Source: JADFNB01 sp036397455
GTDB lineage: Bacteria > Gemmatimonadota > Gemmatimonadetes > Gemmatimonadales > GWC2-71-9
Assembly: GCA_036397455.1 (NCBI GenBank)
Contig: DASWIX010000035.1
Span: 1 to 64,000, forward strand
Reading direction: 5' to 3'
DNA: 64,000 nucleotides
Below, in pieces: positions 16,491-23,414 of the stretch; the first letter of the stretch is position 1; each line of letters opens with the position of its first letter. The notes beneath the pieces were generated by a model. That model saw only the letters and a program-made list of their open reading frames with translations, was not told the origin of the DNA and ran no database searches. The position numbers and the translations under genes were made by a program.

Positions 16491-18149
16491 CTACGCCGCG
16501 CAACACGACAGTTTCGCGACGTCCTTGTCGAACGCCTGTGCCGCGAGCTTGATGCCCTCGGCCATGGTCAGATAGGGAAACAGCGTTCCCGTCAGGTCGT
16601 CGACGGTCAAGCCGTACTTGACCGCCAGCACCGCCGTCTGGATGATCTCGCCGGCGTCGGCGGCGACGGCGTGGGCGCCAAGCAGCCGGCCCGTAGCGCG
16701 ATCCGCGACGAGCTTGATGACCCCACGCGTCTCACGGGCGGCCAAGGCGCGCGGAACGTGGCGGAGCGGGAGCGTCGAGGACCGGACGTCCAGCCCCGCC
16801 GCCACCGCGCCGGCTTCGGTGAGGCCGACGGTCGCCACCTGTGGCTCGGTGAAGATGACCGTCGGCATCGCCGACAGATCCAGTTCGCGATGGGTGCCGG
16901 CCAACGCGTTCTCCGCGGCCACGGCACCGCCCGCCGCGGCCACGTACACGAACTCGGGTTTGTCGCTGACGTCGCCGGCGGCATACACGCGAGGATTCGA
17001 CGTGCGCATGCGCGCGTCGACCCGGACGCCCCCGGTGTGATCCCGTTCCACCCCTACTTCTTCCAGTCCGATCCCGGCCGTGTGCGGCTCTCGACCCAGG
17101 GCCATCAACACCTGCGCGGCGCGGAAAACCTCCGCGCGGCCCTCGACGCGCGCGCGGACCACACGCTGCTGACCATCGATATCGATCCGTTCGACCTGCA
17201 CACCGGTGACCACCTCGATCCCCTCTTCGACCAGCGCCTCCGTGAGCGCGCGCGCCAATTCGCGTTCGTGCTCCGGGATGATGCGCTCGCTTCGCTGGAG
17301 GATCGTGACACGCACCCCGAACCGGGCCATCATCTGGCCCAGCTCCAGCGCGACGGCCCGGCCGCCCAGGACGACCATCGACTCGGGAAGGGCCGGCAGG
17401 TCCATCACGGTAGTGCTCGTGAGCACGCCGGCCTCCGCGGCGCCCGGGATCGGTACGATGCGCGGGCGGGCGCCGGTTGCCAGCACGTACTTCCCGGCGC
17501 GGACCAGTCGATCGCCAACCCGCACCGCGCCGTCGAGCTCGAACCGCGCGCGGCCCGGGATAAATGTGATCGCCGGATACCCCGCGAGGACATCGGCATA
17601 CTTCTCTTGCCGCATGGCGCTCACGAGGGTGTCCTTTTCCCCGCGCACGGTGTTCCAGTCAAACGCCACCTGCCTTGTCTCCACGCCTTGGAACGGGTGA
17701 TGGGCCGCGCGATGCCACGCGTGCGCGGCGCGGATGAGCGTCTTACTGGGAACGCATCCGACGTTGACGCAGGTTCCGCCGAGGGTGCCGTCGCCGGCCA
17801 GCGCCACCCGCGCTCCCAGCTCCGCGCCTTTGATCGCTGCGGCGAAGCCCGCCGACCCGGCACCGATCACCAGCAGGTCGAAGTCCGCGGCGACCTCAGC
17901 CGGCGCTCGAGTGGATGAGACGTCCTCGCGGCGCGTCGCCACGGTGGCCGCGTAGCCGGCGGCGCTCACGGCCGCCGCGAGCGCCGCGGTGCCGGTCCCT
18001 GGTTGCACGTCCACCAGTGCGCGCCGGCTTTGCCACCCCGGCACCTCGGCGCGCAGTACGCCCGGCACCGCTTGCAGCGCGGCCGTCACATGCGTGGCGC
18101 AGCCGTCGCACGTCATGCCGCGCACTGCGAGTTCAATCCGCTTCGTCAC
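16491..18149 (-). CDS. merA: Mercuric reductase MerA
   Basis: A 552-residue flavoprotein that reduces Hg(II) to Hg(0) with NADPH. An N-terminal heavy-metal-associated domain with GMTCDGC precedes the disulfide oxidoreductase core. That core has the FAD motif VIGAGSAGFAAA, the redox-active GGTCVNVGCVPSK, the NADPH-site stretch SMVVLGGRAVALELGQ, the second FAD site VYAAGDVSDKPEFVYVAA, a dimerisation domain with FTEPQVATVGLT and the C-terminal vicinal cysteines in KLSCCAA that deliver mercury to the active site. GTG at 18149 with GAGGAG upstream is chosen because it starts the HMA domain. All catalytic cysteines are present. Confidence 0.96.
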   Translation of the reverse strand: MTKRIELAVRGMTCDGCATHVTAALQAVPGVLRAEVPGWQSRRALVDVQPGTGTAALAAAVSAAGYAATVATRREDVSSTRAPAEVAADFDLLVIGAGSAGFAAAIKGAELGARVALAGDGTLGGTCVNVGCVPSKTLIRAAHAWHRAAHHPFQGVETRQVAFDWNTVRGEKDTLVSAMRQEKYADVLAGYPAITFIPGRARFELDGAVRVGDRLVRAGKYVLATGARPRIVPIPGAAEAGVLTSTTVMDLPALPESMVVLGGRAVALELGQMMARFGVRVTILQRSERIIPEHERELARALTEALVEEGIEVVTGVQVERIDIDGQQRVVRARVEGRAEVFRAAQVLMALGREPHTAGIGLEEVGVERDHTGGVRVDARMRTSNPRVYAAGDVSDKPEFVYVAAAGGAVAAENALAGTHRELDLSAMPTVIFTEPQVATVGLTEAGAVAAGLDVRSSTLPLRHVPRALAARETRGVIKLVADRATGRLLGAHAVAADAGEIIQTAVLAVKYGLTVDDLTGTLFPYLTMAEGIKLAAQAFDKDVAKLSCCAA

Positions 18150-18232
18150 GTTGATGCTCCTCGCGTTGTCAGTTGTCTCCAGCCGGGTAGCGTGTCCGTC
18201 AGCCGCGAGCCGGACCCGGGTCGTGGCACGGT

Positions 18233-18994
18233 CTACGCGGCAGCCGCCTCGGTCCTCCGCGACCGACCGAACATGAATGGCACGAGCCACCCCCGGTCCT
18301 CGTCGCGGAGGAACGCCTGGATCAGAAGGCCGAGTGCCACGCCGAACAGGATGTGGGCCACGAGCGTCAGGAGGAACAACTGGGGCCACGCGTAGTTGTA
18401 GCCGAACCATCCCAGCATCGGCCCCATGGGCGGGCCGATCATCATTCCCAGCTCGAGGAACAGCGCCCACGACGTCGCCCAGAGAGCAGCACTGAGAAAG
18501 GTGCGCCGCTTCCCCCACACGAACGCGTAGAACAACCCGAAGTTGGCGCCGTTCAGGTAGTGGACCGCCAACCCCACGGGATAGAAGAACGCGAAGTCGG
18601 CGCTGCCGGTCGCCATCTTGCCGAACATCACCGGAGTATCCGCCGGCAACCATCCGTGGATCACGCCTGCCTGCCGCGCGGCGTCGAGGGCGAGCGTGGC
18701 GACGGCGCCGAACCCAAACCCCACGACGATACGGCGGTACACATCGAAATAGCGCCGCCGGCAGTAGAGCGTGACACCCAGCAGCACCAGCAGGGCCGGT
18801 ACGTAGACGAGCGGGATGTACCACTGCGCAAACACGTGAGCGGTGGAGATCACCTGGGGGCCAATGCGGATGCCCTCGAGGTACTCCGCGTACCCGAAGG
18901 ACAGCGTCACGAGCTGAATCGGCACCGCTCCGCCGGCCACGAACGCCAGGGCCGTCAGGACAACCCGGCGGTTGTCCGTTTGTGGCGCACCCAT
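18233..18994 (-). CDS. Multi-pass membrane protein in the mer operon
   Basis: A 253-residue protein with about seven hydrophobic helices (e.g. VVLTALAFVAGGAVPIQLVT, YIPLVYVPALLVLLGVTLY, LFLLTLVAHILFGVALGLLI). No Cys pair typical of MerT/MerC/MerF is seen, so it is unlikely to be a classical mercury importer. Its start lies nine bases after the DUF302 stop, indicating an operon. Function unknown; a transporter accessory or sensor role is possible. Confidence 0.65.
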   Translation of the reverse strand: MGAPQTDNRRVVLTALAFVAGGAVPIQLVTLSFGYAEYLEGIRIGPQVISTAHVFAQWYIPLVYVPALLVLLGVTLYCRRRYFDVYRRIVVGFGFGAVATLALDAARQAGVIHGWLPADTPVMFGKMATGSADFAFFYPVGLAVHYLNGANFGLFYAFVWGKRRTFLSAALWATSWALFLELGMMIGPPMGPMLGWFGYNYAWPQLFLLTLVAHILFGVALGLLIQAFLRDEDRGWLVPFMFGRSRRTEAAAA

Positions 18995-19003
18995 CAGGCC
19001 TCG

Positions 19004-19480
19004 CTACTGTCGAACGGAGTTGACGATCTTCTCGACGGCTCCGCGTAACTCGGTGGCGATCTCCGACAGGCCGCCATAGGGCGCGAACTGGTGCACGGGA
19101 TCATGATACCGAACCATCACCTGGCCGTTTGGCATCTCCATCACGAGGATCTTGAGCGGCGGCTCCATACCGCCGTTCCGATTGGTCTCAATGATCCGCT
19201 TCATGTAGCGAGGGTGGAAGAAGAAGACCTGCCGCATGCCGCCGGTGCGCACCCCAACCATGCGGAGCATCTGCTGCGGGTTGACCTCGTTCACCACCAT
19301 CAGGTTCTCACCCTCGATGGCCTGCTTGAGGGCGGCGAGTGTGGCGTCGAAGTCGTGCGCCGACTCGACCGTCACGAGGAAGTCAGGGGGTGGAGTGTCT
19401 TGGCCCGCCGCCGTCTGAGGCACACTGCTCATCAGAGCGACAACCCCCCATACCAGCAACAGATTCGCTATCCGTTTCAT
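19004..19480 (-). CDS. Secreted DUF302 protein
   Basis: A 158-residue protein with a signal peptide (MKRIANLLLVWGVVALMSSV... cleaved near AAGQ) and a DUF302 domain: VTVESAHDFDATLAALKQAI, NEVNPQQMLRMVG, VFFFHPRYMKRI and the C-terminal YHDPVHQFAPYGG. DUF302 proteins are small periplasmic or cytosolic alpha/beta proteins often found with metal or redox genes; their biochemical role is poorly defined. It has a good GGAGAA-type ribosome site. It lies between merP and the membrane protein gene. Confidence 0.82.
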   Translation of the reverse strand: MKRIANLLLVWGVVALMSSVPQTAAGQDTPPPDFLVTVESAHDFDATLAALKQAIEGENLMVVNEVNPQQMLRMVGVRTGGMRQVFFFHPRYMKRIIETNRNGGMEPPLKILVMEMPNGQVMVRYHDPVHQFAPYGGLSEIATELRGAVEKIVNSVRQ

Positions 19481-19550
19481 TGATAGTTCTCCTTTCTTCG
19501 TTGATTGTTCTCCCTCCTTGGGCCTGCTCTCGCCTGCCCGCGGTACGAGT

Positions 19551-19940
19551 TCAATCGCGCCCTTCGATGGTGACAGAGTCGGTTCCCACTTCGACCACGA
19601 TCGCCGTGAATCCGGTCAGCCGCGCAAGCTCCGCCATGAACTCGTCCGGCGACGTGCGCTCCGGGTCGAAGGTCACCACCGCTTGACCCGCGTCATACGA
19701 AACGCTCGCCGCTTCCACGCCGTCGACTCTCTCGAGGGCCACCCGGGCCGTCATCGCGCACGTGATTCACGTCATGCCGCTCACGGCAAGGGTCACGGTT
19801 CGCGCGGCAGGTGTTGCCTCCATGTGCATCGCGCCGCCGTCGGCGTGCTCGGGCATGGCGCTGTGATCCGGTTCGAGAGCGACCGCAACCACGACCACCG
19901 CCAGGATACCGCCCAATACGAACCACTCACGTCTTGCCAT
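19551..19940 (-). CDS. merP: MerP-like heavy-metal-binding protein with in-frame UGA at the first metal-binding Cys (candidate selenoprotein)
   Basis: Reading through one TGA gives a continuous 129-residue protein. It has a basic start MARRE, a hydrophobic anchor or signal (WFVLGGILAVVVVAVAL), a Met/His linker, then an HMA domain TVTLAVSGMT-X-ITCAMTARV, VDGVEAASVSYDAGQAVVTF and a complete C-terminus. The TGA (codon 58, bases 19767-19769) sits exactly where GMTCxxC requires its first Cys; the second Cys (61) is intact. Downstream of the UGA, GGCC-CGGGU-GGCC can form a hairpin whose G-containing loop begins 22 nt from the UGA, within the spacing of bacterial SECIS elements. Start is 15 bases after merT. 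Alternatives: a nonsense mutation, with reinitiation at 19754. Confidence 0.7.
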
Positions 19941-19955
19941 GCGCTCGGGCTCCCG

Positions 19956-20294
19956 CTAGAGAACCCACGCGGACCACGTGGGGTAGGTCGCGGCAACCGC
20001 CGCGATGATCGTGGCGGCCCACAACAGGAGTTTCGTGCGACGACGAACGGCCACGTCCGCGCAGGGCTTGGTCGGGTCGCAGGCCTTCTTCTCTTCACGA
20101 TCCAGCAGATAGAAGCCGCCAAACAGGAACACGCCGGTCGCACCGAGGAAGTACGGCCGCAGCGGTTCGAAGGTGCTGCTCAGGCCGGCGCCCGAGACGC
20201 CCAAGGTGACCGCGACGAGAGGCCCCGCGCAGCAGAGCGCCGAGCCCACCGCTGCCGTCATCGCGCCAACCGCGCTCATAACCGTCTTGATCAC
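19956..20294 (-). CDS. merT: Mercuric ion transporter MerT
   Basis: A 112-residue inner-membrane protein that passes Hg(II) from periplasm to MerA. Three hydrophobic segments; the first holds the vicinal Cys pair in GSALCCAGPLVAV, and the cytoplasmic loop before helix 3 holds the second pair region KKACDPTKPC. The GTG start overlaps the merR stop (GTGA), so the two are translationally coupled. Length and Cys placement fit the MerT family. Unlike merP beside it, both cysteine pairs are encoded by ordinary Cys codons. Confidence 0.92.
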   Translation of the reverse strand: MIKTVMSAVGAMTAAVGSALCCAGPLVAVTLGVSGAGLSSTFEPLRPYFLGATGVFLFGGFYLLDREEKKACDPTKPCADVAVRRRTKLLLWAATIIAAVAATYPTWSAWVL

Positions 20295-20695
20295 TGGTCG
20301 TCCTCGCTCAGGGTTTCGAGAATCGGACAGTCGGCGGTGAGCTCGCGCGCCGCGCACGACGCAACCAGGCTCGCCAACACGGCTCGCAGCCGCCGTAGCT
20401 CCCGAATCTTCCCGTCCACCGTGTCGATCTTGGCTTGGGCCTTGGCCTCGACCGCTGTACACGCGTCGCCGTGTTCGACGCGCAGGTCCAGCAGTTCCTT
20501 GATCTCTTCAAGCTGAAACCCCAGTTCCTGGGCCCGCTTGATGAACCGCAGGCGCGAAACGGTATCGCCACCGTACTGCCGATACCCCGCCCGCGAGCGG
20601 GGCGGCGCCGGAAGCAGCCCCCGCCGCTCGTAGTACCGCACCGTCTGCAGGTTCACCCCTGCGCTGGCGGCCACCCGCCCAATCGTCAACGACAT
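20291..20695 (-). CDS. merR: Mercury-responsive MerR regulator
   Basis: A 134-residue MerR-family regulator. The winged-helix DNA-binding part is LTIGRVAASAGVNLQTVRYY with ERRGLLP. The effector region carries the three mercury-binding cysteines in the expected order: GDACTAVEAK, then SCAARELTADCP. It is first in the operon and co-directional with merT, rather than divergent as in Tn21-type mer operons, so it should autoregulate with the structural genes. A 19-bp-spacer promoter with a dyad lies 30-60 bases upstream. Confidence 0.93.
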   Translation of the reverse strand: MSLTIGRVAASAGVNLQTVRYYERRGLLPAPPRSRAGYRQYGGDTVSRLRFIKRAQELGFQLEEIKELLDLRVEHGDACTAVEAKAQAKIDTVDGKIRELRRLRAVLASLVASCAARELTADCPILETLSEDDQ

Positions 20696-20723
20696 TCCTG
20701 GTTCTCTCCGTGTGTAGAGACAG

Positions 20724-20754
20724 TCTAAACCCTATACCATACTATAGAGTCAAG
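20724..20754 (-). promoter_or_regulatory. mer promoter/operator with 19-bp spacer
   Basis: On the minus strand TTGACT (-35, bases 20754-20749) and TTAGAC (-10-like, 20729-20724) are separated by exactly 19 bp. The spacer region carries an inverted repeat ACTCTATA-GTATGG-TATAGGGT (20751-20730, 7 of 8 arms matching). A 19-bp spacer with a central dyad is the hallmark of MerR-controlled promoters, where the regulator untwists the DNA on metal binding. It would drive merR and the whole downstream operon. Confidence 0.85.
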
Positions 20755-20868
20755 CCCATGAGGGTAGCGATCGCCCCGCCCGCCCGCCCGCCCGTCCGGC
20801 TGGGCCGAGCCTCGCAAGGCGCTTTGCGTGAGTCGCGAGCGCCTCGGCACCGGCGTGGGAGACGGATA

Positions 20869-20927
20869 CGCCGTCGCCGGCGCGCGACTTCCGGCAGTCT
20901 CTGCCAGCCGAGTCCTGGCGAAACTTG
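20869..20927 (+). repeat. Dispersed repeat flanking the mer operon, right copy
   Basis: Direct-orientation match (about 49 of 59 by hand) to 14729-14787: CGCCGTCGCC, CGACTTCC, CTCTGCCAGCC and GGCGAAAC blocks are shared. It lies 115 bases beyond the mer promoter. Confidence 0.6.
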
Positions 20928-21036
20928 CCCATGACGAAAGTGGTACATACAGGTGTCGGTGCGTTCGCCCGGAGACTCGCGCGCGTCTATCTTGTCACGC
21001 ACTGTCCGGATTCTGGTACCAGATCGAGGTGCGGAG

Positions 21037-21411
21037 ATGGATGAGTTCGTTTTGTTTCACCGCACGACCGTTGGCGAGGCCACCCAGATCGTCAAGCGCG
21101 GCTTCACGGACGAAAAGTGGGGCTTCGAGGTGCGGGACGACAGGACCGGCCGACAGGTGAAGATGGTAGGCGTGTGGCTCGCGGACCGGCCGCTCGGATC
21201 GGACGAGGGCCCTGAGGGTGACGCCGTGCTCGAAGTGCGCATCAGCGTTCCGGAGTCGTCGCTCACAACGTTCGAGCTGGATGGGTTGTTCTGGGACGCG
21301 CGGTTATGGGTCGTTCCGTCCGCCTTGCTCAACCCCCACGTGCGGGTGCGTATCCTCGAGGTCGACCCGCGGACATCCTGGTGGTACGAGGCACCGCGCG
21401 AAGAGGAGTAG
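21037..21411 (+). CDS. Hypothetical protein, possible ADP-ribosyltransferase-like fold
   Basis: A 124-residue soluble protein starting MDEFVLFHRTTVGEATQIVK, with VGVWLADRPLGSDEGPEGDA, VLEVRISVPES and ARLWVVPSALLNPHVRVRIL. The opening 'FHRTT..A..I...GF' followed by a 'VWL(A/S)DRP' strand recalls small proteins with an ART/RNA-phosphotransferase-like fold, but I cannot confirm that family. GGAG precedes the ATG. The next gene starts 29 bases after its stop, so the two may be co-transcribed. Confidence 0.5.
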   Translation: MDEFVLFHRTTVGEATQIVKRGFTDEKWGFEVRDDRTGRQVKMVGVWLADRPLGSDEGPEGDAVLEVRISVPESSLTTFELDGLFWDARLWVVPSALLNPHVRVRILEVDPRTSWWYEAPREEE

Positions 21412-21440
21412 AGCAGGGATCCCCTTCAACGGCGAGCGAC

Positions 21441-22583
21441 GTGACGACTCCCGAGATCACCAGCGAACGGTTTGTGCGCGATATCGAATCCGGGCGCGAG
21501 GTGCACGTGCTGGACGTGCGCGCGCCGGAACGCCTGCAAACCGGGCGGATCGATCTCGTCCCGGCCACCTGGTTTCACAACATCAGAGGGTCGGAGCTGC
21601 TGCGGCTGGGCGATGTCCGTGATGCGGGCCTCGACCCGGCCACACCGCTGGCGGTCGTTTGCGGTCGCGGGGTCGACTCGCTGAGAATCGCCGAGCATCT
21701 CAGGGAGCGTGGATACGACGCGAACTCCATCGCGGGGGGGATGGGCGGGTGGACCCGGGCCTTGATCGAACGGGAGATCCCTGCACCACCGGAGCTGGAC
21801 CGATTCTTCCAGTTCGACCGCATCGGCAAGGGTGCCCTCGGGTACCTGCTGGTGTGCGATGGTGAAGCGCTGATTGTTGATCCGCCCAGGTACGCGACTC
21901 CATACCTCGCGCGAATCGACGCGCTGGGGGCGACGCTCATTGGGGTCGCGGATACGCACGCGCACGCCGACTACATCAGCGGCGGTCCGGAGTTGGCTCA
22001 CCGTCATGACGTCCCCTACTACCTGCACGCGTCGGATGCTATCTCGCCCTATGACGGGACTTCCGGGACCGTCACGCACACGGCGGTCGACGAGGGGACG
22101 AGGATTGCGGTCGGCCGGGCGGAGGTGGCGGTGCTGCACACGCCGGGCCATACCACTGGGAGCGTCAGCTACCGGGTGGAGGACCGCTTCGTCCTCAGCG
22201 GGGATTTCCTATTCGTACACTCCGTCGGGCGGCCCGACCTGGGCGGCAAGGCCGAGGAATGGGCACGGGTCTTGTGGTCGAGTCTCGACGCGGCGCGACG
22301 AGCATGGCCGGCTGAGATGGAGGTCTTCCCCGGACACTACGGCTCGTCGGCTGAGCGCCGCGCGGATCGGGTGGTTGGTTCCACCATGAGGGAACTCGTG
22401 GGGCAGAACGCCCAGCTCCGCATGAAGGACGCCGAGGAGTTTATTGGGTGGGTCAGACAGCACACCGGCGCGTTCCCGGAGACCTACCGCAAGATCAAAA
22501 CGATCAACATCGGGCTCGCCTCGTGTACCGACGAGGAGGCGGAAGAGCTGGAGGCCGGCAAGAGTGAGTGCGCGCTGCGGTGA
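21441..22583 (+). CDS. Rhodanese-metallo-beta-lactamase fusion, persulfide dioxygenase-like
   Basis: About 380 residues. An N-terminal rhodanese domain carries the active-site Cys in LAVVCGRGVDS. A metallo-beta-lactamase domain follows with ADTHAHADYISGG, LHTPGHTTGS, LSGDFLFVHSVGRPDLGG and VFPGHYGSS, which resembles ETHE1-type persulfide dioxygenases (VGRPDL is characteristic). The family motif is normally H-x-H-x-D-H; here the final His is Tyr (HAHADY), which would suit a one-iron site that does not use that His. The likely role is oxidation or sulfur transfer of glutathione or protein persulfides. GTG start chosen; upstream in-frame sequence lacks domain features. Confidence 0.82.
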   Translation: MTTPEITSERFVRDIESGREVHVLDVRAPERLQTGRIDLVPATWFHNIRGSELLRLGDVRDAGLDPATPLAVVCGRGVDSLRIAEHLRERGYDANSIAGGMGGWTRALIEREIPAPPELDRFFQFDRIGKGALGYLLVCDGEALIVDPPRYATPYLARIDALGATLIGVADTHAHADYISGGPELAHRHDVPYYLHASDAISPYDGTSGTVTHTAVDEGTRIAVGRAEVAVLHTPGHTTGSVSYRVEDRFVLSGDFLFVHSVGRPDLGGKAEEWARVLWSSLDAARRAWPAEMEVFPGHYGSSAERRADRVVGSTMRELVGQNAQLRMKDAEEFIGWVRQHTGAFPETYRKIKTINIGLASCTDEEAEELEAGKSECALR

Positions 22584-22627
22584 TCGAGTCTTGCTAGGCC
22601 TCGATCGGCTAGGTTGTTTTCGTCCGC

Positions 22628-23281
22628 ATGTCTCTACGCTCGGCCATTCGCACGATCTTCACGCTCGGCCACGGTGCCGTTGGCGGACTCTCCGAGGAGA
22701 CCGCAGGCACCGATCCTATCGCGTTGTTCAAAACGTGGTTCGACGCTGCCAAGCGATCGACCATCTTCCTGCCCGAAACGATGACCGTCGCGACGGCCAC
22801 CAAGGATGGCGTGCCGTCCGCCCGCATGATGCTGCTCAAGGGAGTGGATCAGGACGGATTCGTGTTCTTCACGAACTACCAGAGCCGCAAGGCGACCGAA
22901 CTGGACGAGAATCCGCGCGCCGCGCTGGTGTTCCACTGGGCTATTCTCGAACGCCAGGTGCGCGTTGAGGGAACGCTCGCGAAGCTGCCCACGGAGGCAT
23001 CCGCCGCGTATTTCCACTCCCGCGCGCGCGGAAGTCAGATTGGTGCCTGGGCATCCGAGCAAAGCCGGCCCCTCGCTCGGCGTGAGGATCTTGAGCGGCG
23101 GGAACGGGAACACCGGGAACGCTTCGAAGGGGTCGCGGTCCCGTTGCCACCTTTCTGGGGCGGATACCGGGTAACGCCGGTCCGCATCGAGTTTTGGCAG
23201 GGGCGCCTGAACCGGTTGCATGATCGGTTGCGGTTCGATCGGCAGGGTGCCGCATGGCAGGTTACACGGCTGTTCCCCTAG
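22628..23281 (+). CDS. pdxH: Pyridoxamine 5'-phosphate oxidase PdxH
   Basis: A 217-residue FMN enzyme converting pyridoxine/pyridoxamine 5'-phosphate to PLP. Conserved elements: PETMTVATATKDGVPSARMM (FMN/substrate site), GFVFFTNYQSRKATELDENP, ALVFHWAILERQVRVEG, SRARGSQIGAWASEQS, and the C-terminal PPFWGGYRVTPVRIEFWQGR followed by NRLHDRL. Length matches the family. It stands between the persulfide dioxygenase-like gene and nirS. Confidence 0.95.
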   Translation: MSLRSAIRTIFTLGHGAVGGLSEETAGTDPIALFKTWFDAAKRSTIFLPETMTVATATKDGVPSARMMLLKGVDQDGFVFFTNYQSRKATELDENPRAALVFHWAILERQVRVEGTLAKLPTEASAAYFHSRARGSQIGAWASEQSRPLARREDLERREREHRERFEGVAVPLPPFWGGYRVTPVRIEFWQGRLNRLHDRLRFDRQGAAWQVTRLFP

Positions 23282-23414
23282 CCGTCATGCGCTAATCGCG
23301 ATCTCACCAATTCTTCACGACCACACGGTCATACTGGCCTGCGCGACGGGGTGCCACCTCCGCCGGGGGGGCGGGGGGGGCGCACCCGTCCATTGATCGA
23401 TTGCGGGGGGAATT

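Noticed and set aside
16020..17918. 632-residue plus-strand open frame
   Set aside because: Antisense of merA and the kinase; typical long shadow in GC-rich DNA.
19551..19754. Treating the 67-residue frame after the TGA as the whole MerP gene
   Set aside because: It would begin inside the HMA domain with no ribosome site; the continuous upstream frame carries signal and first strand.
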